A DNA stretch of 64,000 bases from Arthrobacter sp. B6 (GTDB lineage: Bacteria > Actinomycetota > Actinomycetes > Actinomycetales > Micrococcaceae), in NCBI RefSeq assembly GCF_001663775.1, contig NZ_KV467168.1, forward strand, positions 2,268,870 through 2,332,869. The letters are read 5' to 3'. The notes beneath the pieces were generated by a model. That model was not told the DNA's origin and made no database searches. It saw only the letters and a list, made by a program, of their open reading frames with translations. This document shows positions 27,563 through 36,533 of this stretch, piece by piece. Position numbers and translations under genes: made by a program. Position 1 is the first letter of the stretch. The number at the start of each line of letters is the position of its first letter.

Positions 27563-28438
27563 ATGACCACATCCGATACAAAAACCGTTCGCTTGCTGAT
27601 GCCGCAGTGGCAGGGTGGAAACAATGCGAACTACCCCCTCGGCGCGGAGCTGCTTGCGTTCCTGGCGCCGGAGAACGGGCAAGAAGTTCTTCGCGTGGAC
27701 GTTGAACCCTTCGACGCGGATGACACCCCGGAAGAAGGCATCGCTCACCGAAGCGGTCTGCTGAAGCAGCTGCGCCAGGCGCGGGCTTTGCTGGCCGAAG
27801 CGCAACCGGACAAGGTTGTTGTCTTCGGGGGCGACTGCCTCGTCGAACAGGCTCCGTTCTCATACCTGAACGAGCGGTACAACGGCAAGCTAGGCGTCCT
27901 CTGGATTGATGCTCACCCCGATATTAAGACTCCCGAGGAATGGGCAAACGCCCACACGATGGTCCTGGGGAACCTGATGGGCGAAGGCGACGCGGAGTTC
28001 GCCACTGAAGTACCCCAAAAAGTGCAGCCCAACCGGGTGATGTACGGTGGCTTGCGCGAAGTAGGGCTGACCGAGCAGGAGAACGAGGTCATCAAACGGC
28101 TCGGTATTCGCGTCGCAAGTCCGGAGGCGCTGGCGGTCGACAGTGCCGCGATCCTGGCCTGGATCGAAGAAGAAGGTATCGAGCAGATCGCCATTCACCT
28201 GGACGTCGATGTGCTCGACCCGGCGTCGTTCCGCTCCGTGCTGTTTGCAGAACCCGATCCCGAAATCGACTGGCTCGAGATGTACCCGGCCGGGAAGATG
28301 ACGCTCGCCCAAGTCGTCCGTGTCATGAACGATGTGGCAAGCCATTGCGAGGTCGTCGGCCTGGGCGTCTGTGAACACCTGCCCTGGGACATGATCCACC
28401 TCAAGCAGGCCCTCGCCGCATTTCCCGTCATCTCTTAA
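27563..28438 (+). CDS. Arginase/agmatinase-family ureohydrolase with GGDC variant site
   Basis: A 291-residue ureohydrolase-fold protein. Metal ligands seen: DAHPD at 116-120 (Asp116, His118, Asp120), His131 in NAHTM, and HLDVDVLDP with Asp214 and Asp216. In arginase, agmatinase and guanidinase the first motif is GGDHS, whose His binds manganese; here it is GGDC (89-92), so that ligand is Cys or lost. It starts at 27563 after GAAAGGACTTCCC. Context is an Amt-like channel before and an alcohol dehydrogenase after. It probably cleaves a C-N bond of a guanidino or formimino-type compound; the exact substrate is open. Confidence 0.85.
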   Translation: MTTSDTKTVRLLMPQWQGGNNANYPLGAELLAFLAPENGQEVLRVDVEPFDADDTPEEGIAHRSGLLKQLRQARALLAEAQPDKVVVFGGDCLVEQAPFSYLNERYNGKLGVLWIDAHPDIKTPEEWANAHTMVLGNLMGEGDAEFATEVPQKVQPNRVMYGGLREVGLTEQENEVIKRLGIRVASPEALAVDSAAILAWIEEEGIEQIAIHLDVDVLDPASFRSVLFAEPDPEIDWLEMYPAGKMTLAQVVRVMNDVASHCEVVGLGVCEHLPWDMIHLKQALAAFPVIS

Positions 28439-28538
28439 CAACCGGCAATCACCTCCCTCAAGCCACCTCCGGCACCAAATAGCACCCACCAGCCCTCGCG
28501 TGCGCACTCCAGCCGGAGCTATCAAGAACGGAAAACCC

Positions 28539-29609
28539 ATGTCTGAACCGATGCGCGGCTACGCGATGCTCCGAATCGGAGAAGTTGGCTGGATTGACAA
28601 GCCAAAACCGACCCCGGGCCCACGCGACGCCCTACTCAAACCCCTTGTCGTCGCCCCCTGCACCACAGACGTCAAAACTGTCTGGAAGGGCGCTCTGGGC
28701 GAACGCACCGATATGATCCTCGGCCATGAAGCCGTCGCCGAAGTCGTCGAGGTCGGCAACCTCGTCAATGACTTCTCCGTTGGCGACGTCGTCGTGGTTT
28801 CGGCAGTAACACCGGAATGGAGCTCGCTCGAGGCGCAGGCCGGACACTCCTCACACTCCGGCGGCATGCTCAACGGCTGGAAGTACTCCAACACCTCCGA
28901 CGGCGTCCTCTCAGAGTTCTTCCTCTGCAACGATGCCGACGGCAACCTCGCCCGGGTCCCCGAAGGGGTCTCCTACGAGGAAGCCACCATGCTCTCCGAC
29001 ATGATCCCGCCCGGCTTCCAGGCCGTCGAGTACGCCGACGTCCAGTTCGGTGACACCGTCCTCGTCGTAGGCTCAGGACCCGTGGGCCTGATGGCCACCG
29101 CAGCCGCCTACCTCCGCGGTGCCTCCCGTGTCATCGCCGTCGGTAACCGTCCAGCCACCCTTGACGTCGCAAAACAGTACGGCGCAACCGACCTCATCGA
29201 CTACAAACAAGGACCCATCGACGAGCAGGTCATGGACCTCACCGGCGGCCGCGGCGTAGACCGGGTCTGCGTCTGCGGAGGCGACGGCGACACATTCGCC
29301 GCCGCCGTCCGAGCCCTCAAACCCGGCGGAAAACTCGGAAGCGTCATCGCACTTGCCGGTGCCGACGTCGTCAAGGTTCCCTCTGACGGCTGGGGCTTCG
29401 GCATGGGCGATAAACACATCGTCGGCGGGGCAATGGTCGGTGGCCGCTACCGCACCGAAAAACTCGCCTCCCTCCTAGCAACCGGACGGCTCGACGTCTC
29501 CCCCCTGATCACCCACCGCTACCAAGGCTGGGACTCCATCGCAGGCTGCCTCGAAACCGCACGAAACAAGCCAGCCGACATGATCAAATCCGTCGTCAAA
29601 CTCACCTAA
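28539..29609 (+). CDS. NADP-type secondary-alcohol dehydrogenase (zinc MDR family)
   Basis: 356 residues from the ATG at 28539 (MSEPMRGYAMLRIG); a start at 28551 is also possible. It matches the Clostridium beijerinckii secondary-alcohol dehydrogenase type very closely (recalled): AMLRIGEVGWIDKP, APCTTD with Cys41, GHEA with His63-Glu64, MLSDMIPPGF with Asp154 as fourth ligand, and VVGSGPVGLM for the coenzyme. The structural-zinc cysteines of liver-type enzymes are absent, as expected. VGNRP after the Rossmann strand resembles the NADP-binding VGSRP. It would interconvert a secondary alcohol and ketone such as isopropanol/acetone. Confidence 0.92.
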   Translation: MSEPMRGYAMLRIGEVGWIDKPKPTPGPRDALLKPLVVAPCTTDVKTVWKGALGERTDMILGHEAVAEVVEVGNLVNDFSVGDVVVVSAVTPEWSSLEAQAGHSSHSGGMLNGWKYSNTSDGVLSEFFLCNDADGNLARVPEGVSYEEATMLSDMIPPGFQAVEYADVQFGDTVLVVGSGPVGLMATAAAYLRGASRVIAVGNRPATLDVAKQYGATDLIDYKQGPIDEQVMDLTGGRGVDRVCVCGGDGDTFAAAVRALKPGGKLGSVIALAGADVVKVPSDGWGFGMGDKHIVGGAMVGGRYRTEKLASLLATGRLDVSPLITHRYQGWDSIAGCLETARNKPADMIKSVVKLT

Positions 29610-29865
29610 CTCACTCCTGGAGCAACCCCGTACGTCAGGTGACCACCCGCTTGACCCTAACCGCGGGCGCCTGCTTGGGACGGCCCTTCCGAATCACGTC
29701 GCCCACCCAAGTGCCGCTACGCGCGAAAGGAAGGGCCACTTTACCGCTGACGACGGAGACCCATCGCAAAACTTTGGGAAGCTCCTCCGGCTCGGTACGC
29801 CCAACCAAGAGTGTGTGCAACATCCTCCCCTTTTGTCCGACACGAACCCTGATACTGGAGAGCCA

Positions 29866-31023
29866 GTGGCTAACAACACCGAATTACGCTCAACGCGAGC
29901 ACTACGCCGTTCCGCGACCTGGGGGACGTGGGCACTCATCTCCCTGCTCGTGGTGTCGTGCTCAGCACCGTCCGAGGGAGCAACGTCACCTGCGGCGGAG
30001 ACCACATCACCCGTGAGTACGGAGAGCTCGCAGGCCAGTGAATGCGCCCCCAGCAATGGAGCGGAGTTCATCTGTGGGGTAGACAATGTCGAGGACTTCG
30101 TACGTCTGTCCGACGGTAAATTGATCGGAAGCGACCTTGCGGCCACCGGCACCCCAGGGCGCTTTTTTCTGTTCGATACGGATCGGTCGGTCCGCTCCAT
30201 AGAACCGCAGGAGATTGCTATTGCCCCCGACCCCGCCTACGGCGCATGCTCCACTGCGCCCGATTGGACCGTGTTCAACCCACACGGAATGGGCAGCATC
30301 GACATCGACGGGCGGACATCGACGCTGTACGCAGTCAACCACGGCGGCCGCGATGTCGTGGAAATCTTCGACGTCGATATGTCCGCCGACACTCCGAAAC
30401 TGACATGGACCGGATGCTTGATCCCACCCGAAGGCGCCTGGCCCGATGACGTCGCGGTGCTACCAACCGGGGGCCTGCTCGTGACCAGCCTCTGGGACCC
30501 GCGTGATCCTGACAACCTGCGGAAAGCTACCGACGGCCTTCCGCAAGGCCAATTGCTGGAATGGAACACCGACGGGCAGTGGTCCATCCTGCCCGGACTC
30601 GACAATGTATCTGGACAAAACGGTGTGATCGTCTCCCCCGACGGTGCTACGGCATACATGGCCGCATGGTCCGGCAAGCAGTTAGTGACAATCGACTTGG
30701 TGTCAGGAGCTGTCAAAACCACTGGTCTGAATTACACCCCAGACAACCTGACGTGGGCTGCAGACGGTCAGACCTTTTTCATTGGTGGCACTACCGCGAA
30801 TGTAGAGGAAGCGTTGGAGTGCTTCACATCGACCAGAGTCAACTGCCCCGAAACCGGAGTGAGAGTGGACAGATACAACCCGGCCACATCGGTGTTCGAG
30901 ACCTTAATCGAAGGCAACGAATATGGTCAATTCGGCATGACTACGGGTGCGATAGACGTCGGCGATGAACTATGGGTCAACAGCTACAGAAGCGACCGTG
31001 TCGCAGTCTTCGATCTCAACTAA
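29866..31023 (+). CDS. Lipoprotein with beta-propeller (SMP-30/arylesterase-like) domain
   Basis: 385 residues from the GTG at 29866, which has GGAGAGCCA before it. The N-terminus has basic residues, a hydrophobic run and the lipobox LVVSC, so it should be exported and lipid-anchored. After a Ser/Thr linker come repeated blades such as NPHGMGSIDIDGRTSTLYAVNHGG, WPDDVAVLPTGGLLVTSLW, QNGVIVSPDGATAYMAAW and YTPDNLTWAADGQTFFIGG. The NPHG and NH elements recall SMP-30/paraoxonase lactonases and esterases. A perfect 18-bp hairpin follows the stop. It may act on lactones outside the membrane. Confidence 0.82.
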   Translation: MANNTELRSTRALRRSATWGTWALISLLVVSCSAPSEGATSPAAETTSPVSTESSQASECAPSNGAEFICGVDNVEDFVRLSDGKLIGSDLAATGTPGRFFLFDTDRSVRSIEPQEIAIAPDPAYGACSTAPDWTVFNPHGMGSIDIDGRTSTLYAVNHGGRDVVEIFDVDMSADTPKLTWTGCLIPPEGAWPDDVAVLPTGGLLVTSLWDPRDPDNLRKATDGLPQGQLLEWNTDGQWSILPGLDNVSGQNGVIVSPDGATAYMAAWSGKQLVTIDLVSGAVKTTGLNYTPDNLTWAADGQTFFIGGTTANVEEALECFTSTRVNCPETGVRVDRYNPATSVFETLIEGNEYGQFGMTTGAIDVGDELWVNSYRSDRVAVFDLN

Positions 31024-31037
31024 TCGTCGGCAGAACC

Positions 31038-31079
31038 ATGAGGAGAGGCACACAGGCTAATCTGTGTGCCTCTCCTCAT
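31038..31079. terminator. Perfect 18-bp hairpin terminator
   Basis: ATGAGGAGAGGCACACAG (31038-31055) is exactly complementary to 31062-31079 with a 6-nt loop, 15 bp after the lipoprotein stop. It is one of the strongest hairpins in the window and could work on both strands. Confidence 0.85.
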
Positions 31080-31403
31080 ATGGCTACCTGGTTGGGCCCG
31101 CCCTTGGTCCTCTCCGCGCCAACAACTGCACCGCGTGCGTCCTCCTGGGCTTGGATGCACCCTGCCTATACTCGCCACCGCGCTGGGAGTCTGTGCCTGT
31201 CGCTGCATTCAGCAGCGACACGTCGTACCGGCGTGATGCCGGTGCCAGGCCGCCAGCGCGACTCGGTCGTGATCCTCCCACGCCTCCCGGTCCAATCAAG
31301 TGCACCCCACCCTGACGAATCGGAACCCTTATGCGTAACCACCGTCATGAGGCGAGATAGAAGGGCGACGAGTTTCCATCCAGCGAGTAGGGAGAGGAGT
31401 ACA

Positions 31404-31877
31404 GTGAAGCCGCCTATCAAGGGACGCCAGTGCGCTGACGAAGACAAGCGCTCCCCCCTCCCCAGCATCGGATCGACGCAGCACTTCCAGTCGGAAAGCG
31501 TTGTGGTTGTCCTGGGCGTGATGTATCCAAGTGTCTTCCCACACCTTGTCGAATCAAACACCCACCCTGATCGGGTGCCTCTACCTCCTGGCTTGACCGT
31601 GGGCCGGCAAAGCGTGGACGTTGTCTTTTACGACCCTCTGTCGTCCATTAGGAACGGTGAGGAGGTTCCCCGGGCCGCGAGGTATGGATGGAATTCTAAG
31701 GGCGATGGCCACGTAAGTCGTACAGAGGCTCAGAAAGCTGTTGCCCGCGATCTGGCTTTGCTTTTGTTAGGAAAACGTGGTAGTCACCGGCTCTCGACTG
31801 CCGTCATCTTCGAATACTTCTTGAGACCCTCCTTGGGTAACACACCCCTGCCGAAGGAATCATGGAAGGCTCCATGA
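31404..31877 (+). CDS. Hypothetical protein, first of a coupled pair
   Basis: A 157-residue frame starting at GTG 31404, five bases after AGGAG in GGGAGAGGAGTACA. The translation includes SVVVVLGVMYPSVFPHLVE and EAQKAVARDLALLLLGKRG, but no family was recognised. Its stop (31875-31877) overlaps an ATG at 31874 of the next frame (ATGA), a coupled arrangement that supports both. The frame is open to a GTG at 30972, but that would cross the hairpin and the lipoprotein end, so the later start is preferred. Confidence 0.5.
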   Translation: MKPPIKGRQCADEDKRSPLPSIGSTQHFQSESVVVVLGVMYPSVFPHLVESNTHPDRVPLPPGLTVGRQSVDVVFYDPLSSIRNGEEVPRAARYGWNSKGDGHVSRTEAQKAVARDLALLLLGKRGSHRLSTAVIFEYFLRPSLGNTPLPKESWKAP

Positions 31878-32092
31878 CGCCAATGTCTTTCGAAATCTTC
31901 GATTGGAGCGGGCTCAAACCCGGTGATGAGATTGAGGTGCTCGACCACGGGCTAGTGGTTGCCCGTAGAGTAATCGAAGACCTGACTTCGGATCAAAGCA
32001 TTATCCGGCTCAAGCTCTCCTATGGGAGAGGTGAACGAACATACCGCCGCGAGGACGGATGGCAAATTCGTACTATTCGCCGGGAATCGTGA
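31862..32092 (+). CDS. Hypothetical small protein, second of a coupled pair
   Basis: 76 residues from ATG 31862 (AAGGAATC before it) or 72 from ATG 31874, which overlaps the previous stop as ATGA. The sequence FDWSGLKPGDEIEVLDHGLVVARRVIED, then ERTYRREDGWQIRTI, is beta-rich. It resembles the C-terminal parts of the small proteins at 10355-10663 and 54252-54497. Function unknown; just downstream lies resolvase debris. Confidence 0.5.
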   Translation: MEGSMTPMSFEIFDWSGLKPGDEIEVLDHGLVVARRVIEDLTSDQSIIRLKLSYGRGERTYRREDGWQIRTIRRES

Positions 32093-32256
32093 AGCCAGCC
32101 ATGACCATCGCCACTCCCTTCCCTGCAGCTTTAGGATGCTAAGGGCCTATCAAGGTGAGGCACACCCCAACCTGACTAGCAGCGGGCGGCAAGCCTTAAC
32201 TTTCTACTAGGCGAGCTAGAACTCAATCTGACAGGACGAGGGTTGGAGGCGCCGGT

Positions 32257-32540
32257 GACCGGACAGCGCTCGGATACGTGCGCGTGAGCAGGCTGGATCA
32301 GAATGAGAAACGGCAGCTCGAAGGCCAAGTCATGGCCTGGTCTTTACCGATAGGGCCTCCGGCCGGAACACCGCCAGACCTCAGCTCACGGAACTGCTGC
32401 AGTTCGGCCGGGGCGGGGGACACCATGGTGGTGCACAGCATGAACCGGTTCGCTCGCAATTTCGATGATCTGCGCGCACTGGGCCAAGGCCAAGGCCTGA
32501 CACGCGAAGGCGTGCGGGTGGTCGGGGGCCTGGGTAGGGC
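32257..32540 (+). pseudogene. Serine recombinase (resolvase) remnant
   Basis: LGYVRVSRLDQNEKRQLEGQV is the N-terminus of Tn3-type resolvases with the catalytic Ser in RVS. Then the frame slips: VFTDRASGRNTARPQLTELLQFG is readable in another frame, and GDTMVVHSMNRFARNFDDLRAL comes back in the first. Two compensating indels have destroyed the middle, and the helix-turn-helix end is missing, cut by the MmgE/PrpD gene. An ACACCCCAACCTGAC sequence upstream at 32162 recurs upstream of the other resolvase remnant at 56967. It is not active. Confidence 0.82.
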
Positions 32541-32542
32541 GG

Positions 32543-33922
32543 CTAATCGATGGAGAGCGGCACGGCGATCTGGCCACTCAAAGGCAGCGAATCCTGGAGG
32601 TTTCCGACGGAAGTTGCCAGCGCTGCTGCAGCTGGAGCACCTAGCAGGCCCTCCGCCTTAGCGGTGATATCCGCCCAGGTGGGTCGGTCCTCAGGGGCGC
32701 CACGGAAGGCGTCTTCCGATTTTTTGATAACGGTTCCGTCCACCATGCGGACATTGACTTCGGCCTGCCAGCTGGTGGGATAGGCGGTCTCCAGCCGTTC
32801 ACTGGTGTAGCAGGTGACTTTTTCCATCCAGTCGCGCAGCTCGATTGCGAGGGCGGGTGCGTTGTCGAATTGCTCCACTGTAGCCCGTCCCGTGGCCAAG
32901 GCCACTGCGGCTCCGAAGGGCATATTGAACTGCGCGTCGACCGGGGTGCCGATCAACAGTTTCCGCTCCGCCGGTTCCGAGACCAGCGCGGCTCCGGCTT
33001 GGATGACGGCTACGTTGATGGACTCGATATCCTTTAGGGCAATGCCCGGGTTTTCGTCGTGGATATCCCGGAGTAAGTCGATGTTTCCGTGCATGTAGCG
33101 GCAGCAGGGGTAGAACTTGATGGAGGTTTCCCAAGCGCCCTGTCCGAACTCTAGGCGCAGGGTTCTGCCTTCGACCAGCCCCTCGCCGTACTGGCGCAAA
33201 AATCCGTCCCGGCCCTCCATTGCTGTTTCCGGGGCGGTAAATCCGGCGAAAGCCAGCTTTGCGGCGCGCAGTCCCGTCGCGGCGGCGTGTCCGGCGTTCA
33301 ATCGTTTGGTCCATGCCCCGTCGGAGAGGAATTCCAGAGAGCCAGCGGCCATGTTGGCCGCCAGCCCTAATGCCTGGACTGTCTGGTCTTCGTCTAAGTT
33401 GAACAAGGCCGCGGCCGTGGCCGCCGCTCCAAGGGCCCCGGCTACTCCGGTGGGGTGAAATCCGCGGCCGTAGGCCTCAGCAGCTCCCAGCAACACTCCT
33501 ACCGAGCACATTACGTCGTACCCGGCCGCAGTGGCCGAGAGTACCTTGTTGACGCTGAATCCCTCCGCATCGGCTGCGGCCAGGGCAGTGGGGAAGAGGA
33601 CTACCGCCGGGTGGAGGGAGGACTCCTCGAACGTGTCGTCCAGCTCCAGACCATGAGCCGTGATTCCGTTGACCAGGGCGGCGTCTTCGAGGGTGACGAA
33701 GCCATCGGCGCCGTGCAGAGCCGCAGGGAAAGAGGCGCTGCGTTCGGGCGAAATCCGAACTGCGGCGCGGGCAGCGGCGGCTGACTCCCGGGTTACGCCC
33801 CCGGCTGTCACAGCATAGTAGTCCAGCAGCAACAGCCGCATCCAGGTCGACAGCTCTGGCGACATGTCTTGCTTGGCCAGAACGTGGCGTGCCAGCAGCC
33901 GAGAGAAAGTGATTTCACTCAT
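32543..33922 (-). CDS. MmgE/PrpD family protein
   Basis: 459 residues, full length. It shows LLLDYYAVTAGG, ALVNGITAHGLELDDTFEESSLHPAVVLFPTALAAAD and GFHPTGVAGALGAAATAAALFNLDEDQTVQALGLAANMA. The family contains 2-methylcitrate dehydratase and cis-aconitate decarboxylase (which makes itaconate), so dehydration or decarboxylation of a branched tricarboxylate is possible. It lies with an acyl-CoA dehydrogenase on the same strand and a MaoC hydratase plus CitE fragment on the other, a set that fits itaconate-like acids. The 3' end abuts the resolvase remnant. Confidence 0.92.
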   Translation of the reverse strand: MSEITFSRLLARHVLAKQDMSPELSTWMRLLLLDYYAVTAGGVTRESAAAARAAVRISPERSASFPAALHGADGFVTLEDAALVNGITAHGLELDDTFEESSLHPAVVLFPTALAAADAEGFSVNKVLSATAAGYDVMCSVGVLLGAAEAYGRGFHPTGVAGALGAAATAAALFNLDEDQTVQALGLAANMAAGSLEFLSDGAWTKRLNAGHAAATGLRAAKLAFAGFTAPETAMEGRDGFLRQYGEGLVEGRTLRLEFGQGAWETSIKFYPCCRYMHGNIDLLRDIHDENPGIALKDIESINVAVIQAGAALVSEPAERKLLIGTPVDAQFNMPFGAAVALATGRATVEQFDNAPALAIELRDWMEKVTCYTSERLETAYPTSWQAEVNVRMVDGTVIKKSEDAFRGAPEDRPTWADITAKAEGLLGAPAAAALATSVGNLQDSLPLSGQIAVPLSID

Positions 33923-34083
33923 TATGTATTCTCCAGTTGAGCAATGGGCTTCAGTGTTCAGAAGTGATCAGGAACAGAATCGGCAGGTTCGATGGTGCCA
34001 GGTTTCTGGCATTCCCCAAGGTGCAGTATGGCTTGCCAGTGTGCTGGCTATACCCGGCGTCTGGCACTGCGCGGGCCACCAGA

Positions 34084-35259
34084 TTAGTAGGAACGCGGGA
34101 GCCCCAGGACCTTGGTGGCCACGAAACTCTTGATCATGTTGTTGTTGACCGGGGCCACTTGGAACATGCGGGTTTCGCGGAACTTACGTTCGACGTCGTA
34201 CTCGTCCACGAAGCCGTAGCCGCCGTGGGTGTCGAGGCAGGCATTGGCGGCGGCCCAGCTAGCCTCGGAGGCGAGGTGCTTTGCCATGTTGGCTTCGGCG
34301 CCGCAGGGTTCGCCGGCGTCAAAAAGCCTTGCGGCCTCGTAGCGCATCATGTCCGCGGCCCGGACCTTCATATAAGCGTCGGTAATGGGAAATTGCACTC
34401 CCTGGTTACGGCCAATCTTCCGGCCAAACACTTCGCGGCTGTTGGCGTACTCCACGCTCCGCTGCGTGAACCAGTAGCCATCACCAATCGCTTCGGAGGC
34501 CAGCAGGATGCGTTCGGCATTCCAGCCGTCAATAACGTACCGAAAGCCCTTGCCCACCTCGCCGATCACGGCCGACGCCGGAACGCGCATGCCCTTGTAG
34601 AAGATTTGGTTCGTGGCGTAGTTGAACATCGTCCGGACCTTGACCACCTGGAGGGTGTCCGGCTGTTCCGTACGAACCTCGCGCAGGTCCACCAGGAACA
34701 GAGTCAAACCCTGGGTCTTGTCGGTCCCCTTGCCGTCGGGCTTCTCAGAGGTGCGCGCCAAGACAAGGAGAAGGTCTGATTCGTCTATGCGGCTCGTCCA
34801 GCTCTTGTGGCCGGTGATCAAGAAGTTGTCGCCGTCCCGCACCGCTGCGGTCTCGATGCTGGTGGTGTCCGAGCCCGCCTTGTCCTCGGTGATGGAGAAA
34901 GCCTGCAGCCGCAGTGATCCGGCGGCGATCTGCGGCAGGTACTCCTGTTTCTGGGCGGCGTTGCCGTGGCGGAGCAGGGCGCCCATCGTATACATCTGCG
35001 CGTGGCACGCAGCGGAGTGGCCGCCGGACTTGTTGATTTCCTCCATGATGACGCTGGCTTCGGTCAGCCCCAGGCCCAGCCCCCCGTACTCCGGGGGAAT
35101 CAGAGCCGACAGGAGGCCCGCCTCAGTGAGCGTATCCACGAACTCCTGAGGGTAGCGGCGGTTGCGGTCTGTCTCGCGCCAGTACTCGTCCGGGAAGCGG
35201 GCACATAGAATGCGGGTCTGCTCGCGCAGCTGCTCCAGTCCTGTACTCAGGGTGTGCAT
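34084..35259 (-). CDS. Acyl-CoA dehydrogenase
   Basis: 391 residues from the ATG at 35259, which has a strong AAGGAGCACAG before it; the frame is open 78 bases further but without a ribosome site. Typical features are LIPPEYGGLGLGLTEASVIMEE, LQAFSITEDKAGSDTTSIETAAV, ITGHKSWTSRIDESDLLLVLART and the C-terminal FDAGEPCGAEANMAKHLASEASWAAANACLDTHGGYGFVDEYDVER. It is FAD-dependent and introduces a double bond in an acyl-CoA, probably short and branched. It is transcribed divergently from the MaoC-type hydratase. Confidence 0.94.
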   Translation of the reverse strand: MHTLSTGLEQLREQTRILCARFPDEYWRETDRNRRYPQEFVDTLTEAGLLSALIPPEYGGLGLGLTEASVIMEEINKSGGHSAACHAQMYTMGALLRHGNAAQKQEYLPQIAAGSLRLQAFSITEDKAGSDTTSIETAAVRDGDNFLITGHKSWTSRIDESDLLLVLARTSEKPDGKGTDKTQGLTLFLVDLREVRTEQPDTLQVVKVRTMFNYATNQIFYKGMRVPASAVIGEVGKGFRYVIDGWNAERILLASEAIGDGYWFTQRSVEYANSREVFGRKIGRNQGVQFPITDAYMKVRAADMMRYEAARLFDAGEPCGAEANMAKHLASEASWAAANACLDTHGGYGFVDEYDVERKFRETRMFQVAPVNNNMIKSFVATKVLGLPRSY

Positions 35260-35477
35260 CTGTGCTCCTTCGATCTTTGAAGATGAAATTCCGTCACCTC
35301 TGGAGTGACGATACGGCAATATATTGGAACTTAGCAAGGGATTCCGCCGCAGCCTGAGTGGTCCGCGAAACCTTGATTTGTTGCCTCTCCCCTGCCAAAC
35401 TGGCTAGCAAGCATCAATATATTACGTTTCCGTGGCGTAAAACGCCGTCCGGGAACCCAGCCAATTAGGAAACAGCG
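35260..35477. promoter_or_regulatory. Divergent promoter region with two CAATATATT motifs
   Basis: Between acyl-CoA dehydrogenase and MaoC genes. CAATATATTG (palindromic) lies near 35317-35326 and CAATATATTA near 35415-35424, unusually AT-rich for this DNA. They are plausible sites for a GntR-type regulator. A CCATATATTA sequence also precedes the GntR gene at 41914. Confidence 0.45.
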
Positions 35478-36044
35478 ATGACAGAAGAATCAATGCAGGT
35501 GCCCGCCAGGGAAAGCCGAGTTGTGGCCGGTTGGTCTGGCCGCCTATTTGAAGACTTCTCGCCAGGGGATATCTACTACCACCCGTTCGGCAAGACGGTC
35601 ACGGAGTCTGACAACCAGTCCTTCACCCTCATGACCCAAAATGTGGCAAAGACCCATGTGGACCGCAATTTTGCCAAGGCCACGGAGTTCGGCCTTCCGT
35701 TGGTCAACTCTGCTTTTACCCTCGCATTGGTGACCGGCCAGTCCACCATTGACCTGTCCATGAACGTGTTCGCGAACATGGGCTGGGACGAAGTCCGGAT
35801 GCCGAGCCCCGTTTATGAAGGCGACACCATCTACTCCCGATCCAAGGTCCTCTCCACCAGGGCATCGAAGTCCCGCCCCAACCTCGGCCTGGTCACCGTC
35901 GCCACCGAGGGCTTCAACCAGGACAACAAAATCGTGGTCAGCTATCGCCGCACCTTCATGGTGTACCGGCAAGGCCATCTCCCCGGCAGCGGATCCGCCC
36001 GACCGGACGAGACCACCCTCCCCTCAATCGCAGACTTTCAGTGA
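35478..36044 (+). CDS. MaoC-type (hotdog) acyl-CoA hydratase
   Basis: 188 residues. FEDFSPGDIYYHPFGKTVTESDNQSFTLMTQNVAKTHVDRNFA holds the hydratase motif with the paired Asn/His, and PVYEGDTIYSRSKVLSTR is the second standard segment. It is closest in pattern to mesaconyl-CoA or itaconyl-CoA hydratases. The following CitE fragment starts at a GTG overlapping its stop by four bases (GTGA). In itaconate degradation the hydratase makes citramalyl-CoA, which a CitE-like lyase cleaves, and that order is preserved here. The lyase itself is broken. Confidence 0.9.
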   Translation: MTEESMQVPARESRVVAGWSGRLFEDFSPGDIYYHPFGKTVTESDNQSFTLMTQNVAKTHVDRNFAKATEFGLPLVNSAFTLALVTGQSTIDLSMNVFANMGWDEVRMPSPVYEGDTIYSRSKVLSTRASKSRPNLGLVTVATEGFNQDNKIVVSYRRTFMVYRQGHLPGSGSARPDETTLPSIADFQ

Positions 36045-36268
36045 CGGCCGAACCTCAGGGGCTTGCGCAGGCCAGCACAGCCCTTGAAACCGTCGCCGGG
36101 GCAGTCACGGCATTGTTCGTTCCCGGCCACCGCTCCGAACGGGTCGCCAAGGTAGCCGCTGCGGGTGCCGGTGTTGTGATCATTGATGTGGAAGACGCCG
36201 TGGCACCGGATGCCAAGCCCGCAGCCCTAACTGAGCGCGGGACCGGCCGGGGTCGAGGACGCCGCTAA
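36041..36268 (+). pseudogene. CitE-like (citramalyl-CoA lyase type) N-terminal fragment
   Basis: A 75-codon frame whose middle, AVTALFVPGHRSERVAKVAAAGAGVVIIDVEDAVAPDAK, is the N-terminus of CitE/HpcH lyases and parallels AVTALFVPGDRPERFAK in the intact gene at 43602-44540. After about 36225 it turns into an Arg/Gly tail and stops. The remaining three quarters, with the metal-binding and substrate motifs, are gone. It overlaps the MaoC stop. The following 265 bp contain nothing recognisable. Confidence 0.85.
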
Positions 36269-36533
36269 AAGGTGCCCTGGGAGCGAAGGTTCGTACGTTG
36301 AAGGCGGCCAGCCACTGGCAGTTTCGTCCCACCCTTTTCGGCTGCAACCACATCTAACCCCATCGCAGGACCCGGCACCATCATCGCTGCCGCACTCGTA
36401 CCTCGTCTTTGTAGCCCTGCCTATCCTGGCCAAATGGGCGCCGAAACCCTTAACCGCGCTCTCCACTTAAACTAACACGCCAACTAGACGGACCAAGACC
36501 TACAGGGTCATCGCCACGAAAGGACGCAAATAA

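Noticed and set aside
30972..31877. 301-codon version of the hypothetical gene starting at 30972
   Set aside because: It would overlap the lipoprotein end and read through the strong 31038-31079 hairpin; the GTG at 31404 has a much better ribosome site.
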